Assembly: GCA_016870215.1 (NCBI GenBank)
Contig: VGCD01000005.1
Location: forward strand, 1 to 64,000
DNA: 64,000 nt
Direction: 5' to 3'
Source: Actinomycetota bacterium
GTDB lineage: Bacteria; Actinomycetota; Acidimicrobiia; Acidimicrobiales; Ilumatobacteraceae
Position 1 is the first letter of the stretch. Each line of letters opens with the position of its first letter. Both the position numbers and the translations under genes were made by a program. Under the pieces are notes generated by a model. The model made no database searches. It worked only from the letters and a program-made list of their open reading frames with translations, and was not told the origin of the DNA. Positions 17,898 through 27,508 of this stretch are shown here, one piece after another.

Positions 17898-19109
17898 ATG
17901 GGCAAGCACGCCATCAGTACTGAAGACATCGTTGCCGCTCGTGCGGTGGGTCGGGGCATTGTCAAACACACCCCCATCACAGAGTCATATGCACTCTCCG
18001 ACATGTGCGGTGGCAATGTCATTTTGAAGGCCGAGAACTTGCAGCGCACCGGTTCGTTCAAGGTACGCGGCGCACTCAACAAGTTGCACTCATTGGGATC
18101 AGCAGTTGGCGCCGGGGTCACGGCGGGTAGTGCTGGTAACCACGCACAGGCAATCGCCTTTGCTGCACGACATCACGGGGTGCCCTGTCAGATTTTCGTG
18201 CCGGCTGGTGCGAGTCTCTCAAAGATCGAACAATGTCGTACCTACGGTGCAACCGTTGTCGAAGGTGGTGACACCCTCGACGATGCGGTGTCACGTGCCA
18301 AAGAACACGCAGCTTCGACAGGCATGCACTTCTGCCACCCCTTTGATGATCCGGTCGTGGTCGCGGGTCAGGGCACTCTTGGACTCGAGTTACTCGAAGA
18401 CATCGCCGACCTTCACACCGTGATTATTCCGTTGGGTGGAGGTGGTTTGACCGCAGGAACCGCAATCGCCGTGAAGTCACAACGACCACACGTACGCGTC
18501 ATCGGCGTGCAAGTTGCCGCATGTGCACCATATGCAGGTCGTCCACCAGCTGATGGTCCCATCGTCACGCTTGCTGATGGAATCGCAGTGAAAAGACCAG
18601 GTGTAGTCACTGCTCCGCTCATCGAAGAGTTTGTTGACGAAGTGGTTGTCGTTGCTGAAGACACAGTGGCCGATGCAATGGTGTTGCTGATGGACCGTGG
18701 GAAGTTCTATGTGGAAGGTGGCGGTGCCGTCGGCGTGTCAGCACTTCTCACCCGCGCCGTCGTACCTGCAGCAAAGGGCACCACTTGTGTTGTGCTGTCC
18801 GGCGGCAATGTCGACTTGGGTGTTGTTCCCAATCTCATCAGACGCCATGAAACTCACGTTGGCCGCCGTCTGATTGTGTTTGCCCGAATCTCAGACCGCC
18901 CTGGTGGATTGGCCCGTTTGCTCACACTGTTCGCACAGGCCGGCGCGAACCTCATTGAAGTCGAACACGTGCGTGAGGGAGTCGATCTGCATGTACGTGA
19001 AACAGGGGTGCAGGCTGTGCTCGAAATTCGAGGGAAAGAACACGAAGAGGCAGTACTTTCTGCGGCCCGTGAAGCTGGCTACGAGGTACAAAAAGTCGTC
19101 GGGCATTGA
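17898..19109 (+). CDS. ilvA: Threonine dehydratase, PLP-dependent, with ACT domain
   Basis: A 403-residue fold-type II PLP enzyme that deaminates L-threonine to 2-oxobutanoate and ammonia. The PLP Lys is in TGSFKVRGA (Lys55), the glycine-rich phosphate cup is GGGGLTAGTA, and SAGNHAQA is the substrate loop. Residues from about 326 form one ACT-type domain (ISDRPGGLARLLTLFAQAGANLIEVEH). A single short ACT domain resembles TdcB-type or the short biosynthetic form, so catabolic or isoleucine-pathway use cannot be decided here. The stop is within a few bases of the next gene's start, so the two are probably cotranscribed. Confidence 0.88.
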   Translation: MGKHAISTEDIVAARAVGRGIVKHTPITESYALSDMCGGNVILKAENLQRTGSFKVRGALNKLHSLGSAVGAGVTAGSAGNHAQAIAFAARHHGVPCQIFVPAGASLSKIEQCRTYGATVVEGGDTLDDAVSRAKEHAASTGMHFCHPFDDPVVVAGQGTLGLELLEDIADLHTVIIPLGGGGLTAGTAIAVKSQRPHVRVIGVQVAACAPYAGRPPADGPIVTLADGIAVKRPGVVTAPLIEEFVDEVVVVAEDTVADAMVLLMDRGKFYVEGGGAVGVSALLTRAVVPAAKGTTCVVLSGGNVDLGVVPNLIRRHETHVGRRLIVFARISDRPGGLARLLTLFAQAGANLIEVEHVREGVDLHVRETGVQAVLEIRGKEHEEAVLSAAREAGYEVQKVVGH

Positions 19110-19111
19110 CG

Positions 19112-19807
19112 ATGTCGCGACCGATCATCGCCCATCTCGCCCGGTTCGCTGACTCTGCAGACACATTCTCAAGTCCGGTCGCAGCTGGTGGACGCCACTA
19201 CATCGATGCGGTGGAGCGGGCTGGAGGACAACCGATACTTGTTCCACCAACGCGTGACTCACGCCAAGTTGTCGATCTCTTGTCTCGCGTCGACGGCGTT
19301 CTCATCGCCGGAGGTGGCGACGTCAACCCCGCTCGTTACGGCGAAAAACCGCATCCCACCGTGTACAACGTCGATGACCTGAATGATGACTTTGAGATCG
19401 AGATGGTCAAAGCGTGCGTATTCGTCGACAGGCCATTGCTCGCAATCTGTCGCGGACACCAAGTGTTGAATGTCGCACTAGGTGGGACACTTGTGCAGCA
19501 CATTGAGAATCATGAGCAGCATCGTGGCGTCATCCGTGCAGCGTCAGTTGATTCCAATAGCCGTGTTGCACACGCCATGGGGAGCACCGACAGCAATGGA
19601 TTGTGTTGGCACCATCAAGCAGTACTCACACCTGGTGAAGCACTTCGAGTGGTGGCGCGTGCCAGTGATGGCGTCATAGAAGCCGTCGAACACACCACGG
19701 CAACCTGGATAGTTGGTGTGCAGTGGCACCCCGAGCAGACTGCATCCAATGACGCGACGCAACAGAATCTGTTCAATGAATTAGTACGACGCGCTTCTCG
19801 TCGGTGA
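19112..19807 (+). CDS. Peptidase C26 / gamma-glutamyl-gamma-aminobutyrate hydrolase-like protein
   Basis: About 231 residues of a class I amidotransferase-like hydrolase. The PuuD-type pattern is clear: VDGVLIAGGGDVNPARYGE, the nucleophile elbow LLAICRGHQVLNVALGG, and VGVQWHPEQT with His and Glu. PuuD relatives cleave gamma-glutamyl amides such as gamma-glutamyl-GABA. I chose ATG 19112, just past the ilvA stop; a TTG at 19106 would overlap that stop. The role in this organism is not set by context. Confidence 0.85.
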   Translation: MSRPIIAHLARFADSADTFSSPVAAGGRHYIDAVERAGGQPILVPPTRDSRQVVDLLSRVDGVLIAGGGDVNPARYGEKPHPTVYNVDDLNDDFEIEMVKACVFVDRPLLAICRGHQVLNVALGGTLVQHIENHEQHRGVIRAASVDSNSRVAHAMGSTDSNGLCWHHQAVLTPGEALRVVARASDGVIEAVEHTTATWIVGVQWHPEQTASNDATQQNLFNELVRRASRR

Positions 19808-19810
19808 GGG

Positions 19811-19825
19811 GCGCGTCATGCGCGC
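19811..19825. terminator. Short GC hairpin between convergent genes
   Basis: GCGCG and CGCGC flank a five-base loop directly after the C26 peptidase stop and just before the nuoN (copy 2) stop on the other strand. The position suits a shared terminator, but the stem is only five base pairs and there is no T tract. Confidence 0.3.
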
Positions 19826-19832
19826 ATATTTG

Positions 19833-21329
19833 TTATGCGCCGAGCAATGTTGTGGCTTTGTCGGCCAAGGTGAGTAGCCAGCCTGGGTACACACCAACTG
19901 CGATGGTGAACACCACACACAATGCAACGGCAAGCCCGAGACCTCTCGGAATTTCCACGGCACTCTCGTCGCTACTTTCAGAGAGCCATGCGCTCACCAT
20001 GATGCGCAAGTACAAGTACGCAGCAATAACAGCCGCGAGCATGGCAATGATCGCCAAGGCATAACTCTCAGCATCAACCGACGCAGTGATGACACCGAAC
20101 TTGGCAATGAAGCCACTTGTCGCCGGTACGCCTGCCTGAGCAATGAGAAACACTGTGAGCGCAAGTGCAAGAACGGGGCGACGACGCGCCAAGCCACGCA
20201 GATCGTCCAGAGATGTCGCCCCATCGCCGCGACCGGACACTGCCGTGACCACGGCAAACGAGCCGATGACAAGAACCGAATAAAGGAACAAGTACACAAC
20301 GACAGAAGACACGGCATCCGTGCGATTTGCGTGCGCCGACGCTTCAACGCCGACAAGGATGAAACCTGCATGACTTATTGATGAGAAAGCCAACATGCGT
20401 TTCACATTCGTTTGCACCACGGCCATCACCGAACCACCGACGAGAGTGAGAACGGCGAGTACCCAGATGACTGGTTGCCAATCGTCGATACGAGACGGAA
20501 GAGCCACGATGAGCACGCGCACGAGCGCGGCGAAAGCAGCAACTTTTCCGGCTGATGCCATGAACCCCGTCACTGGTGATGGTGCTCCTTGATACACATC
20601 TGGCGTCCACACCTGGAATGGAACTGCTGACACCTTGAATGCAAATCCGACAATTAGCAGTCCGATTCCGATCAGTAGAAGCGCATCGTTCGTATTGACA
20701 TCGATGGATCCGCGAAGTGTGCCGTTGATTTCCAGAAGATTGGTCGTACCACTTACGCCATAGATGAGCGCGATTCCATAGAGGAAGAACGCCGACGCGA
20801 AACCACCGAGCACGAAGTACTTGAGACCCGCTTCTTGACTCTCGGTCTTGCGTCGATGACTTGCCGCCAACAGATACAGCGACAAGCTGAGCGTCTCAAG
20901 GCCGAGGAACAGAACGATGAGGTCGTTGGCGACAATCATGACCGAAGCCCCGAGTGCCGCCGTCAGATACAACGCATACATTTCCGGACCGTCGTATTCC
21001 TCACGGCGGAGGAATCCATCAGTCACCAAAGCAGTGAGAAACACCGACACCAATACAGCGACAAGCGACAACACCGCGAAGTGATCGAAGACAATCGACT
21101 TTGAGATTGCAGAAGCCATTCCATCGTCGGTAACGCGACCCCAGAGAACAACCAAGAACACAAAAGACACCACTGTCGTGAGTACGGTGAAGGTCGCGTA
21201 CAGTCCGTGTCGCCAGCGCGGAACAATGGCGCCGACAATCAACAAGATCGACGTGCCCGCCAGCAGGGTCAATGCCCAACCGAGGTCAAGCCAAGGAATT
21301 TCAGGGCCAGTGAGCGTCTCAGCGAGCAT
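19833..21329 (-). CDS. nuoN: Complex I subunit N, copy 2
   Basis: A 498-residue antiporter-like membrane subunit. The channel motif FKVSAVPFQVWTPDVYQGAPSP and LIAQAGVPATSGFIAKFGV near the end identify it. The start overlaps the nuoM stop as TGATG. It is the last gene of the 14-gene nuo operon; no assembly factor follows it, unlike the first operon. Confidence 0.94.
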   Translation of the reverse strand: MLAETLTGPEIPWLDLGWALTLLAGTSILLIVGAIVPRWRHGLYATFTVLTTVVSFVFLVVLWGRVTDDGMASAISKSIVFDHFAVLSLVAVLVSVFLTALVTDGFLRREEYDGPEMYALYLTAALGASVMIVANDLIVLFLGLETLSLSLYLLAASHRRKTESQEAGLKYFVLGGFASAFFLYGIALIYGVSGTTNLLEINGTLRGSIDVNTNDALLLIGIGLLIVGFAFKVSAVPFQVWTPDVYQGAPSPVTGFMASAGKVAAFAALVRVLIVALPSRIDDWQPVIWVLAVLTLVGGSVMAVVQTNVKRMLAFSSISHAGFILVGVEASAHANRTDAVSSVVVYLFLYSVLVIGSFAVVTAVSGRGDGATSLDDLRGLARRRPVLALALTVFLIAQAGVPATSGFIAKFGVITASVDAESYALAIIAMLAAVIAAYLYLRIMVSAWLSESSDESAVEIPRGLGLAVALCVVFTIAVGVYPGWLLTLADKATTLLGA

Positions 21330-22876
21330 CAGCCCTCTCCCTCTGAATGTTTGATGTCCGGCTGCACAAAATCACTGTGTTCTTCAACGTGCTCGATGAG
21401 CTTCTTCACACTTGGTTCGATGCGCTCAAGCATGGGCTTCGGGTAGAGGCCAGTGAAAACGATTGCAGCGATGAACACTGCAAGCAACGCACCTTCACGC
21501 GGCCTCAGTTCAGCAAATGATGAGTTTGCTTCGTCGGGCTCGCCGTGGAACACACGTTGATACGCCCACAGCAGATAAAGAGCCGCGAGAATCACGCCTG
21601 TTGCAGCGATGACCACCCACCAACGGGCGGTACTGAATGAACCGATGAGCACGAGGAACTCTCCGACGAATCCGTTCAAACCGGGCACACCGATGGACGA
21701 CAACATCACCACCATGAAGGCTGCGGCAAAGATCGGAGCGACCTGTTGCAGTCCCTTCAACTCCGCGATTGCTCTCGTGTGACGACGCTCATAGATCATG
21801 CCGACCAGCAAGAACAACGCACCAGTAGACACACCGTGATTCACCATCTGCATGACACTGCCCGTGATGGCTTGGTCGGTGAATGCGAACGTACCGAGCA
21901 CGATGAAACCCAAGTGCGCGACCGATGAATATGCGACAAGTCGTTTGAGGTCTGTCTGCATCGTTGCTGCGATGGCGCCATAGATGATGCCAATTGTTGC
22001 GAGAGTGAGAAAGAGTGGTCGCGCCCACACTGCTGCCTCTGGGAACAAATACAAGCCGAAACGCAGGAAGCCGTACGTACCCATCTTCAAGAGCACGCCA
22101 GCGAGGATGACCGAGCCGCCTGTCGGAGCCTGAGTGTGCGCATCGGGCAACCACGTGTGCAACGGAAACACCGGCACCTTCACCGCAAATGCAATGGCGA
22201 ACGACATGAACAACCAACGTGCGGTGTCGGTGGCAAATGATGATTTTTCAGCAAGAGTCACCAGGTCAAATGTGACGTATCCGAGGTCTTGACGGGCAAG
22301 CAATGCAGTTGCCACGATGCCAACAAGCATGAATGCCGAGCCAAACATCGTGTACAAGAAGAATTTCGTTGCGGCATAGATACGGTTGTCGTATCCCCAA
22401 CCGCCAATGAGGAAATACATCGGCACCAGAACAATTTCAAAGAACAAGAAGAAGAGCACAAGGTCGAGACTGAGGAAACTTCCCATGACGCCGGCTTCGA
22501 GCAGCAGCAGCCAGGCCAAGTAGCGCTTCTCGTCATGGTGTGGGTCGACGCCGGCAATCACCAGCGGGAACAAGACACCGGTCAACACCACAAGAAATAG
22601 CGAAATGCCATCGATACCAAGGTGCCAGGAAATACCCCACGGCTCGATCCACGGATGACGTGACACGAACTGGAATCCACCTTTGTGCGCGTCGAATGCT
22701 CCGAGCACCCACAAACTGATTGCTCCAGTTGCAACACTCGTGAGAAGCGCGGCGAGCTTGACATACTCGGCCCGCTTCTCGGACAACAACGCGACCAACA
22801 CAGAACCAATGATCGGCAAGATGATGAGAAGCGAAAGTGCCGGGAACGACACGACGGCACCAGATTCGGCGATCAT
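21329..22876 (-). CDS. nuoM: Complex I subunit M, copy 2
   Basis: A 515-residue antiporter-like subunit. VKVPVFPLHTWLPDAHTQAP and SIGVPGLNGFVGEFLVL identify NuoM. ATG 22876 overlaps the nuoL stop as ATGA; earlier in-frame starts would overlap nuoL more deeply. Unlike copy 1 it lacks the His-rich loop, having only YQRVFHGEPDEANSSF there. Confidence 0.94.
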   Translation of the reverse strand: MIAESGAVVSFPALSLLIILPIIGSVLVALLSEKRAEYVKLAALLTSVATGAISLWVLGAFDAHKGGFQFVSRHPWIEPWGISWHLGIDGISLFLVVLTGVLFPLVIAGVDPHHDEKRYLAWLLLLEAGVMGSFLSLDLVLFFLFFEIVLVPMYFLIGGWGYDNRIYAATKFFLYTMFGSAFMLVGIVATALLARQDLGYVTFDLVTLAEKSSFATDTARWLFMSFAIAFAVKVPVFPLHTWLPDAHTQAPTGGSVILAGVLLKMGTYGFLRFGLYLFPEAAVWARPLFLTLATIGIIYGAIAATMQTDLKRLVAYSSVAHLGFIVLGTFAFTDQAITGSVMQMVNHGVSTGALFLLVGMIYERRHTRAIAELKGLQQVAPIFAAAFMVVMLSSIGVPGLNGFVGEFLVLIGSFSTARWWVVIAATGVILAALYLLWAYQRVFHGEPDEANSSFAELRPREGALLAVFIAAIVFTGLYPKPMLERIEPSVKKLIEHVEEHSDFVQPDIKHSEGEG

Positions 22877-24786
22877 GCCCACACCCCCCTGAACAAGAAC
22901 CACGCAAGCACGAGAAGCACGCCGACCGACAAGATCACGGCGTACGAGCGGACAAATCCTGTCTGAACTTTTCTCACCACACCGCTGGTTGAACGGGTCA
23001 CGATTCCTGCGCCATTGACCGCACCATCAACGACCTTGGCGTCGAACAATGCGAGTGCGTTGAACGCTGCCTTGCCTGGACCACCAACGAGTGATGACAC
23101 CGCGGCGTCGTATCTCCATGCATCGGCAAGGATTGCTGGCTCGATTGCCTTTGCCTTCTTCTTTGCATACACCGCGATCGATGCCGCGATTCCAGCACAT
23201 GCGATGACCACTGCCAGGCCGAGCAACAACCACTTGTTGTCGTATGCCCAGGACTTCTTGATGTCAGCCTCACCGAATTCAATAACGGGCTCGAGCCAAT
23301 GCTCAAGAAAATGCGTGGACTTCGAGAACGGCAGTTGCATCGCACCACCCACAGCCGACAAAACGGCGAGAACGACGAGTGGAAACAGCATGATCTTCAG
23401 GCTCTCGTGTGGCTTGAAGTCGCCGTGTGCACCGTGGTCGTCGCTGTGATCGTTCCAACGAGCTTCGCCGTAAAACACCATGATCACCTGGCGGGTCATG
23501 TAGTACGCGGTGAGCAAAGCTGTGATCACACCGATGACATACAAGGCCCGATTGTTGGCAAATGCGTAGAGAAGAATTTCATCCTTCGACCAGAAACCAG
23601 CGAACGGTGGCACTCCGGCGATTGCGAGCCAGCCGATGATGAATGTAAACGCGGTGACTGGCATGACCTTTCGCAAGGCACCCATGCGACGCATGTCCTG
23701 TTCATGATGCATGCCATGGATGACTGAACCTGAGCCGAGGAACAGGAGGGCCTTGAAGAAAGCGTGCGTCACCATGTGGAAGATTGCCGCCACGTATGCA
23801 CCGGAGCCGACTGCGAGAAACATGAAGCCGAGCTGCGAAACAGTGGAGTACGCAAGAACCTTCTTGATGTCGTTCTGCGCCACTGCGATAGTGGCGGCGA
23901 ACAAAGCGGTGATTGCACCAATGGTCGCAATTGTGGTTGGCGCCCAGTCATACGACACAGCCAACACTGGATTCACACGAGTCATGAGGAACACGCCAGA
24001 CGTCACCATCGTGGCGGCGTGAATGAGTGCAGATACCGGCGTCGGCCCTTCCATGGCATCGGGCAACCACAAGTACAAGGGCAACTGAGCACTCTTTCCA
24101 CATGCTCCGATGAACAACATCATGGCGATCGCAGTGGCTGTGACAGGAGCCAAATGTCCCATTTCCGCGGCCTCATTGATGCCGCTGTATGACACCGTGC
24201 CGACAGTTGTGAAAGCCAAGAACATGGCGATCATGACTCCCCAGTCACCGACACGGTTCGTGACAAAGGCTTTCTTGCCAGCGGTCGCGGCAGAGTCACG
24301 CGTGTGCCAGAACGAAATGAGGAAGTACGAACACGCACCCACGCCTTCCCACCCGAGGAAAGTGACCAGCAAGTTCTCGCCCAACACCAACATCAACATC
24401 GAGAAGACGAAGAGGTTGAGATACAAGAAGAACTTCGAGAATTTCGGGTCGCCGTGCATGTAGCCAACGGCGTAGAAGTGAATGAGCGAACCAATGCCGG
24501 TGATGAAAAGCGCCATCGTCACTGATAACGGATCGATGAGAAATGCCATGTCGATGTGCAAAGACCCAACTGGCACCCAGGAGAACAACTTGATGACATG
24601 ATGTCGCTCTTCTGCTTCTCGAGACAACACGTCGAAGTACACGAGAACAGTGACCACAAAAGCCGCGGCAGGCATGAGCGCTGCAAACAGACCTGCCTTT
24701 GGGTCACCGAGACGGCGACCGAACAACAGAATTGTGACGAAACCGACAAGCGGCAGGGCAGGAATGAGCCAGGCAAGTTCGACCAT
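22873..24786 (-). CDS. nuoL: Complex I subunit L, copy 2
   Basis: A 637-residue subunit of normal length. LGWEGVGACSYFLISFWH, GKSAQLPLYLWLPDAMEGPTP and the lateral-helix region at the C-terminus fit NuoL. It contains only a weak His cluster (NDHSDDHGAHGDFKPHE) where copy 1 has 12 His in 31 residues. Three bases separate it from nuoK. Confidence 0.94.
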   Translation of the reverse strand: MVELAWLIPALPLVGFVTILLFGRRLGDPKAGLFAALMPAAAFVVTVLVYFDVLSREAEERHHVIKLFSWVPVGSLHIDMAFLIDPLSVTMALFITGIGSLIHFYAVGYMHGDPKFSKFFLYLNLFVFSMLMLVLGENLLVTFLGWEGVGACSYFLISFWHTRDSAATAGKKAFVTNRVGDWGVMIAMFLAFTTVGTVSYSGINEAAEMGHLAPVTATAIAMMLFIGACGKSAQLPLYLWLPDAMEGPTPVSALIHAATMVTSGVFLMTRVNPVLAVSYDWAPTTIATIGAITALFAATIAVAQNDIKKVLAYSTVSQLGFMFLAVGSGAYVAAIFHMVTHAFFKALLFLGSGSVIHGMHHEQDMRRMGALRKVMPVTAFTFIIGWLAIAGVPPFAGFWSKDEILLYAFANNRALYVIGVITALLTAYYMTRQVIMVFYGEARWNDHSDDHGAHGDFKPHESLKIMLFPLVVLAVLSAVGGAMQLPFSKSTHFLEHWLEPVIEFGEADIKKSWAYDNKWLLLGLAVVIACAGIAASIAVYAKKKAKAIEPAILADAWRYDAAVSSLVGGPGKAAFNALALFDAKVVDGAVNGAGIVTRSTSGVVRKVQTGFVRSYAVILSVGVLLVLAWFLFRGVWA

Positions 24787-24789
24787 GGA

Positions 24790-25107
24790 TCAGCCCTTCA
24801 ACTCCGCCACGTCATCAACAGTGGCATGGGTTCGACCACGCATGATCGACACGATGATTCCGAGGCCGACGACGACTTCTGCCGCAGCAACGACCATCAC
24901 GAAAAACACCGCAGTCTGACCATCGATGTTCGCCACTCGCGGCGCGAGCGACACGAAAGACAGGTTCACGGCATTCAACATCAATTCGATACACATGAAC
25001 ATGACAAGCGGGTTGCGCCTGATCATGACACCCACCATGCCGATGACAAACAACAATGCTGACAACAGCAAGTACCACGTGGTGGTGGGTTCGGCTGCCG
25101 CGATCAC
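24790..25107 (-). CDS. nuoK: Complex I subunit K, copy 2
   Basis: A 105-residue, three-helix subunit with [29 protein letters not shown], including the conserved Glu. The GTG start overlaps the nuoJ stop as GTGA (25104-25107), which marks translational coupling. Confidence 0.95.
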   Translation of the reverse strand: MIAAAEPTTTWYLLLSALLFVIGMVGVMIRRNPLVMFMCIELMLNAVNLSFVSLAPRVANIDGQTAVFFVMVVAAAEVVVGLGIIVSIMRGRTHATVDDVAELKG

Positions 25108-25646
25108 TTCGACACCACCTCAACGCGACGCTGACGACGAGTTAGCAACACAGTGCCAACCACTGCCACCAGCAGAAGAATTGACACCACTTCGAAGGCG
25201 AACACGTAGTCGCCAAAGATCGACCGAGCAATTTGGCGAATGTTCGCATCGGGGTCAGCCACTTCAGTGGGGCTTAATCCGTCGCCTCGGCGCACGACCG
25301 AATCAGTCGACGTGATGATTGCCGTAGCCAACACCGCAAACACCCCGACGCCAAGCACAAGTGCAAGTGGTCGCTGGGCAGTCAATGGTTCGGTCTTGAT
25401 GTCTTCGGCTTTGTCGACTCCGAGAAGCATGATGACGAAGAGGAACAACACAACAATTGCGCCGGCATACACGATGACTTGCACTGCTGCCAGGAAGTGA
25501 GCATCTTGGGCGACAAACAGCACAGCCACACCAAAGAGTGTTAACACCAAACTGAGTGCAGCATGCACGGGGTGACTGCGCAGAATTACACCGAGTGCAC
25601 CAAGCAACACCATGACGGCAGCGCAAATGAAGACGAAAAGCTCCAA
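25104..25646 (-). CDS. nuoJ: Complex I subunit J, copy 2
   Basis: A 180-residue, five-helix subunit. [27 protein letters not shown] is the conserved third helix. Copies 1 and 2 differ in the loop after it. It begins three bases after the nuoI stop and ends in the GTGA overlap with nuoK. Confidence 0.94.
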   Translation of the reverse strand: MELFVFICAAVMVLLGALGVILRSHPVHAALSLVLTLFGVAVLFVAQDAHFLAAVQVIVYAGAIVVLFLFVIMLLGVDKAEDIKTEPLTAQRPLALVLGVGVFAVLATAIITSTDSVVRRGDGLSPTEVADPDANIRQIARSIFGDYVFAFEVVSILLLVAVVGTVLLTRRQRRVEVVSK

Positions 25647-25649
25647 GGA

Positions 25650-26282
25650 CTACTCGCCGTCCTGACCAGGCTCAGGCGCGCGTGTGCCATAACCCAACTC
25701 ACCACTCCACGACACGATGCCTCGAAAATCGACATCACCTGAGGGTGCCGTTGCGCGCATCCAACCGCTGGTGTTGAGGTCTTCACCCTCACGCCAGTCT
25801 TCCCATGGCATGTGTTGCGGCATGCCGTCTTCACCCACCAGCAGTTCGCTCTTTGTGTAGATCGCGTCACGGCGGTTTGTGAAAGAGAACTCAAACAACT
25901 TGGTCTCGGTGATCGCCTCGGTCGGACATGCCTCGACGCACAAGTCACAGTGAATGCAGCGGAGATAGTTGATCTCGTACACGAATCCGAAACGCTCGCC
26001 AGGCGAGGTCGGATTCATCGGGTCATTGTCCTTACCCCGAACGTAGATACACCTCGCCGGACACACACCGGCGCACAACTCGCAGCCGATGCACTTCTCC
26101 ATGCCATCTTCGTACCGATTCAGAACGTGACGACCGTGCAAGCGCTCAGGCTTCTCGATCTTCTGATCTTTCTTGTCGTTACGCTTCTTGCGCCACACAC
26201 GACCACCGGAGTATTCGGTAGTGACGCGGTTGCGGCGGCCGTGCTGACGCACCGTGACCAGGAGACCTCCGAGGTAGCCCAT
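25650..26282 (-). CDS. nuoI: Complex I subunit I, copy 2 (2x[4Fe-4S])
   Basis: A 210-residue subunit. Two ferredoxin motifs, [12 protein letters not shown] and [12 protein letters not shown], bind clusters N6a and N6b that pass electrons from NuoG to NuoB. A basic N-terminal segment ([15 protein letters not shown]) precedes them, absent from copy 1. The start abuts nuoH. Confidence 0.95.
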   Translation of the reverse strand: MGYLGGLLVTVRQHGRRNRVTTEYSGGRVWRKKRNDKKDQKIEKPERLHGRHVLNRYEDGMEKCIGCELCAGVCPARCIYVRGKDNDPMNPTSPGERFGFVYEINYLRCIHCDLCVEACPTEAITETKLFEFSFTNRRDAIYTKSELLVGEDGMPQHMPWEDWREGEDLNTSGWMRATAPSGDVDFRGIVSWSGELGYGTRAPEPGQDGE

Positions 26283-27508
26283 TAGAACATCGCTCCTTCG
26301 CGTTCGCGCTCAAGACGACTTGTGCGCAGGGCAAGCTGCAACAGGGAGTACGACACGAGCAGGACAATCGCAGCAACCACTGTGGTGATGACCGGATCCC
26401 AACCAGCGACGTCACCGACACGCTGAGCTGCGAGCAGCATGAACCATCCGAGCGAAGCTGGAATGAGCACCTTCCAACCAAGATCCATGAGCTGGTCGTA
26501 ACGAAGGCGCGGGAACGTTGCACGGAACCACACGAAGAGATACAGGAAAGCAAACATCTTCAGCATCACCCACACTGTTCCTTCGAGCGCACCAGGAATG
26601 AGGGGAATGTTGATGACCGTGTCACCAAACGCGATGGGGTTCGGGCCACCAAAGAACAAGGTCGAGAGCAAGAGCGACATGGTGATGGGGTTCATGAATT
26701 CGCCAAGGAAGAACAAACCGAATCGGATGGATGAATACTCAGTGTTGTACCCGCCCACAAGCTCTTGCTCTGCTTCAACCAAGTCAAATGGAGGCAAGTT
26801 CATCTCGGCTGTCGACGCAATAAGGAAGATGACGAACGGGATAATGCCAGTGGTGACGAGGTGCCACGTTCCGATTGTTGTTTGGTTGGCCACGATTCCG
26901 CTCGTCGACAACGTTCCTGCCACCAACACAACTGTGGCGAGGCTCATTCCGAGTGCTGCTTCGTAGCTCACCATCTGTGCCGACGCACGCACTGAGCCGA
27001 GCAACGGATACTTCGAACCACTTGCCCATCCGGCAAGCATGATTCCGTAAACGGCGATCGACGAGATTGCAACTGCGAACAACACACCAACTGGCGGGTC
27101 TGCCAACTGCACACGAGTCACTTCACCAAACCAGGTGACCGTGCCGTCATTGCCGCCGGTGAAATCTCCGCCCAAGGGAACGATGGCAAAGGCAAGAAAT
27201 GCAGGAACAAAAGTGAGATATGGCGCCAGACGAAACACAAAATTGTCGGCTCTCTCTGGAATGAGGTCCTCTTTGAAGAACAACTTGATTCCGTCTGCCA
27301 ACGTTTGAAGCAATCCGAACGGACCGGTCTTGTTTGGGCCAACGCGGTTCTGCATGCCAGCAATCACCTTGCGCAAAAACCACACGTTCAACATCGTGGC
27401 CAGCAGACCAACAACAAAGATGACGAGCACTTTGAGCAGCACGATGAGTAATGGCGTCCACAGAACATCACCGACAAGCAACGGGTCGATACCGAGAATC
27501 GACACCAT
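26282..27508 (-). CDS. nuoH: Complex I subunit H, copy 2
   Basis: A 408-residue membrane subunit of the quinone tunnel. [28 protein letters not shown] and [20 protein letters not shown] are the standard motifs with the full acidic run. A C-terminal extension of about 40 residues with one extra helix is present relative to copy 1. The start overlaps the nuoG stop by one base. Confidence 0.95.
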   Translation of the reverse strand: MVSILGIDPLLVGDVLWTPLLIVLLKVLVIFVVGLLATMLNVWFLRKVIAGMQNRVGPNKTGPFGLLQTLADGIKLFFKEDLIPERADNFVFRLAPYLTFVPAFLAFAIVPLGGDFTGGNDGTVTWFGEVTRVQLADPPVGVLFAVAISSIAVYGIMLAGWASGSKYPLLGSVRASAQMVSYEAALGMSLATVVLVAGTLSTSGIVANQTTIGTWHLVTTGIIPFVIFLIASTAEMNLPPFDLVEAEQELVGGYNTEYSSIRFGLFFLGEFMNPITMSLLLSTLFFGGPNPIAFGDTVINIPLIPGALEGTVWVMLKMFAFLYLFVWFRATFPRLRYDQLMDLGWKVLIPASLGWFMLLAAQRVGDVAGWDPVITTVVAAIVLLVSYSLLQLALRTSRLEREREGAMF